63,719 nucleotides of DNA, from contig JBMNOY010000005.1 in the NCBI GenBank assembly GCA_050943315.1, positions 1-63,719 on the forward strand, given 5' to 3'. Source of the DNA: JBDKUD01 sp050943315 (GTDB lineage: Bacteria; Bacillota; Syntrophomonadia; Syntrophomonadales; Syntrophomonadaceae). Shown in pieces: positions 62,003 through 63,719 of this stretch. Made by a program: the position numbers and the translations under genes. A model generated the notes under the pieces. That model ran no database searches, was not told the origin of the DNA, and was given only the letters and a program-made list of their open reading frames with translations. Every line of letters begins with the position of its first letter. The stretch's first letter is position 1.

Positions 62003-63217
62003 ATGAAGTACCTGCTGATTCTGTCTGACGGAATGGCTGATTACAAAATTGCACAACTAGGTAATAAAACACCTTTACAATATGCTAATACTCCCAATAT
62101 CGATAAACTAGCGGTTAGCTCATTAATCGGCACTGTTCAAACCGTACCTCCCGGCTATCCCCCGGGAAGTGACGTAGCCAATCTTTCCGTTATGGGTTAT
62201 GATCCCCGTACTTATTACACCGGACGCTCCCCTTTGGAAGCGGTAAGCATGGGCATAGATTTAAAAGATGATGACCTTGCCTTCCGTTGTAATCTGGTTA
62301 CTTTGTCGGATAATGAGCCCTATAATCAAAAAATTATGCTCGACTACAGTTCCGGAGAAATTAGCTCAGAGGAGTCGGCCCAGTTAATAGCGGCAGTAAA
62401 CCAGGCTTTGGGTACGGAATTAATTAGTTTTTACGCTGGAATCAGCTACCGGCACCTTATGGTATGGAGCGGCGGCATTGACAAATCTTTTGTACTAACT
62501 CCTCCTCACGATATATCCGGCCGCCCAATCACTGAATACCTGCCTGCAGGTGATGATGGTGGGAAACTGCTGGAGTTGATGATACAGAGCGAATCTATTT
62601 TAAAGAATCACCCGGTTAATGCGGCCCGGCGGGAAAAGGGGCTTAATCCGGCTACCTCCTTGTGGTTCTGGGGAGAAGGACGCAAGCCCGGCTTGAGTAG
62701 TTTCGCCCAAAAATACCATCTTAAAGGCTCAGTGGTGGCTGCCGTTGACTTGGTTAAAGGTCTGGGTATTTGTGCCGGATTAAAGCCGGTAGCTGTAGAA
62801 GGAGCAACCGGCGGAGTTAAAACCAACTTTGCCGGCAAAGCCCGGGCAGCTTTAGATGAGCTTAAAAACGGGCAGGACTTTGTTTACCTGCATATTGAAT
62901 CTCCCGATGAGGCTGGTCATCAAGGAGAACTGGAAACCAAGCTGTGGGCTATTGAGCAGGTCGACAGCCAGGTAGTAGGTTTAATTGCTTCCGAATTGCA
63001 GCATTTCGATGATATCCGGGTAATGTTGCTGCCGGATCATCCTACCCCGCTGTCATTGCGTACCCATACCAGTGATGCCGTACCTTACATGATTTTTGAT
63101 AAGAATCATCCTCAAACCGATAGTGTGGGAAGATATGATGAAGATTCTGCTCAACAAGGCAGGTTCTTTGATGAGGGATGGAAACTAATGGACCATTTTA
63201 TCAAGTCAGTGGATTAG
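62003..63217 (+). CDS. ApgM-family phosphoglycerate mutase / ThrB2-like homoserine kinase
   Basis: A 404-residue alkaline-phosphatase-superfamily protein of COG3635. The metal motif LSDGMAD opens it, the phospho-serine region is PGSDVANLSVMGYDPR (S56/S62), YLHIESPDEAGHQGE and LLPDHPTPLSLRTHTSDAVP give the remaining ligands. The family includes archaeal-type phosphoglycerate mutase, and members beside thrC have been proposed as replacement homoserine kinases. The position, divergent from thrC, favours the kinase role here (inference). The frame is open to 61964, but AGGAGATGA lies ahead of ATG 62003. Confidence 0.85.
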   Translation: MKYLLILSDGMADYKIAQLGNKTPLQYANTPNIDKLAVSSLIGTVQTVPPGYPPGSDVANLSVMGYDPRTYYTGRSPLEAVSMGIDLKDDDLAFRCNLVTLSDNEPYNQKIMLDYSSGEISSEESAQLIAAVNQALGTELISFYAGISYRHLMVWSGGIDKSFVLTPPHDISGRPITEYLPAGDDGGKLLELMIQSESILKNHPVNAARREKGLNPATSLWFWGEGRKPGLSSFAQKYHLKGSVVAAVDLVKGLGICAGLKPVAVEGATGGVKTNFAGKARAALDELKNGQDFVYLHIESPDEAGHQGELETKLWAIEQVDSQVVGLIASELQHFDDIRVMLLPDHPTPLSLRTHTSDAVPYMIFDKNHPQTDSVGRYDEDSAQQGRFFDEGWKLMDHFIKSVD

Positions 63218-63230
63218 CTAAATATAATGT

Positions 63231-63261
63231 AAAGGGCGCCGGAGAACTCCAGCGTCCTTTT
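63231..63261. terminator. convergent terminator
   Basis: AAAGGgCGCcGGAG pairs with CTCCaGCGtCCTTT (one C-A mismatch, one G-U) between the ApgM-like gene and the UPF0180 gene. Confidence 0.65.
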
Positions 63262-63268
63262 CTACCGT

Positions 63269-63508
63269 TTAGCTCCTACTGGTTATGTTATCCCACACTT
63301 CTTCCGGGGTTTTCCCTTTAGCATTTATTACCGGGGCATCTATCATAATATCTTCCATACCCATTAGATTCTCATGAACGCCGGAAAGCACCACCGCATC
63401 AATTGCCCGGTTGCGGGCCGCATCAAGATCAACCAGCTGACAACCTTTCTGCGTCAAAAATTCTTTAAACGGGGTAAGATTTCTATCGATTGCTATAATC
63501 TTGCTCAT
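63269..63508 (-). CDS. UPF0180 (YkuS-like) protein
   Basis: A 79-residue protein of the UPF0180 family, recognised by AIDRNLTPFKEFL at the start, AVVLSGVHENLMGMED and PVINAKGKTPEEVWD. Function is unknown; B. subtilis YkuS is a member. ATG follows GAGGCTAG. It is a single gene. Confidence 0.8.
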   Translation of the reverse strand: MSKIIAIDRNLTPFKEFLTQKGCQLVDLDAARNRAIDAVVLSGVHENLMGMEDIMIDAPVINAKGKTPEEVWDNITSRS

Positions 63509-63640
63509 TATCTAGCCTCCATATCATTTTCTCGCCTATAAGCTTATTATGCATTAAAGAAAGGCGGTTTATTCTACCGCTCCGGTTTTCCCTGACAGGG
63601 GGACGGTTCTCAAAGGGTTCAATCGGAAGTTTTGCGCCAA

Positions 63641-63681
63641 AAAGGCTCAGACATAGGGTATTAACTGATGTCTGAGCCTTT
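63641..63681. terminator. 14-bp hairpin near the window end
   Basis: AAAGGCTCAGACAT/ATGTCTGAGCCTTT perfect stem. It could end a gene beyond the window edge on either strand. Confidence 0.6.
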
Positions 63682-63719
63682 AAGTAAATCCGCGCAAAAT
63701 TTTCGATTGCCCGAGAAGA

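Overview
This window reads as chromosome of a low- to mid-GC, anaerobic, spore-forming Firmicute of the class Clostridia, probably near Syntrophomonadaceae (inference). The reasons are: sporulation-type proteins (a PdaB-like deacetylase, a GerA/SpoVAF-like germination protein), Clostridia-style AddAB, rubrerythrin, sigma-54 promoters with a sigma-54 activator, acyl-CoA genes (thiolase, DUF35, crotonase, class I CoA-transferases), and at least one selenocysteine gene. No rRNA or CRISPR array is present. Six tRNA genes are visible.

Layout. 1-1604: small open frames, terminators and a 5'-truncated IS3-family element. 2006-3221: a tandem-duplicated VOC protein behind a textbook sigma-54 promoter. 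3771-5698: tRNA-Val, two NodB deacetylases and a tiny acidic ORF. 5842-13807: addB-addA-rmuC, three overlapping genes for DNA-end processing. 13978-23642: membrane and hypothetical proteins, a CHASE4-PAS-GGDEF-HD-GYP c-di-GMP enzyme, a DMT transporter, UspA, DUF169, DUF1015 and a class V aminotransferase. 23906-25625: a HesB-like selenoprotein (in-frame UGA at 24014) followed by a thioredoxin/thioredoxin-reductase fusion. 26180-37127: an acyl-CoA block with HAD, DUF35 and thiolase genes under a sigma-54 promoter, the CBS-PAS-PAS-AAA+ activator beside them, a second GGDEF-HD-GYP protein, a CoA-transferase operon with two alpha subunits and one beta, and a crotonase. 37426-43878: a fused PurL, a SpoVAF-like protein and a HAD phosphatase. 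43893-53154: a defence-like block, brxE-pglZ-brxL, next to a decayed fragment of the DUF1538 gene whose intact copy lies 9 kb away. Between them are an ADP-ribosylglycohydrolase, rubrerythrin and a tandem P-II protein. 53506-63508: a four-helix protein, AraC/GyrI regulator, tRNA-Leu, Csp, a YtrA-type GntR-ABC operon, a small Cys-rich ORF with a possible second UGA-Sec codon, a methyltransferase, tRNAs Asp-Phe-Gly-Cys, a thioredoxin-reductase-like flavoprotein lacking pyridine-nucleotide motifs, threonine synthase, an ApgM/ThrB2-like protein and a UPF0180 protein.

The strongest candidate for an undescribed system is the compact three-gene set brxE-pglZ-brxL (44172-48866). It carries BREX hallmark proteins but has no methyltransferase, BrxA, BrxB or BrxC nearby. 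Its BrxL keeps the AAA+ core, but the C-terminal Lon-like domain appears to be replaced by a domain resembling the phospholipase-D-like MIT_C domain of eukaryotic MITD1. Second is the selenocysteine HesB gene, which an ordinary gene caller would break at its UGA. Third is a local sigma-54 circuit in which similar TGCA-rich clusters lie upstream of both the thiolase operon and the activator gene.
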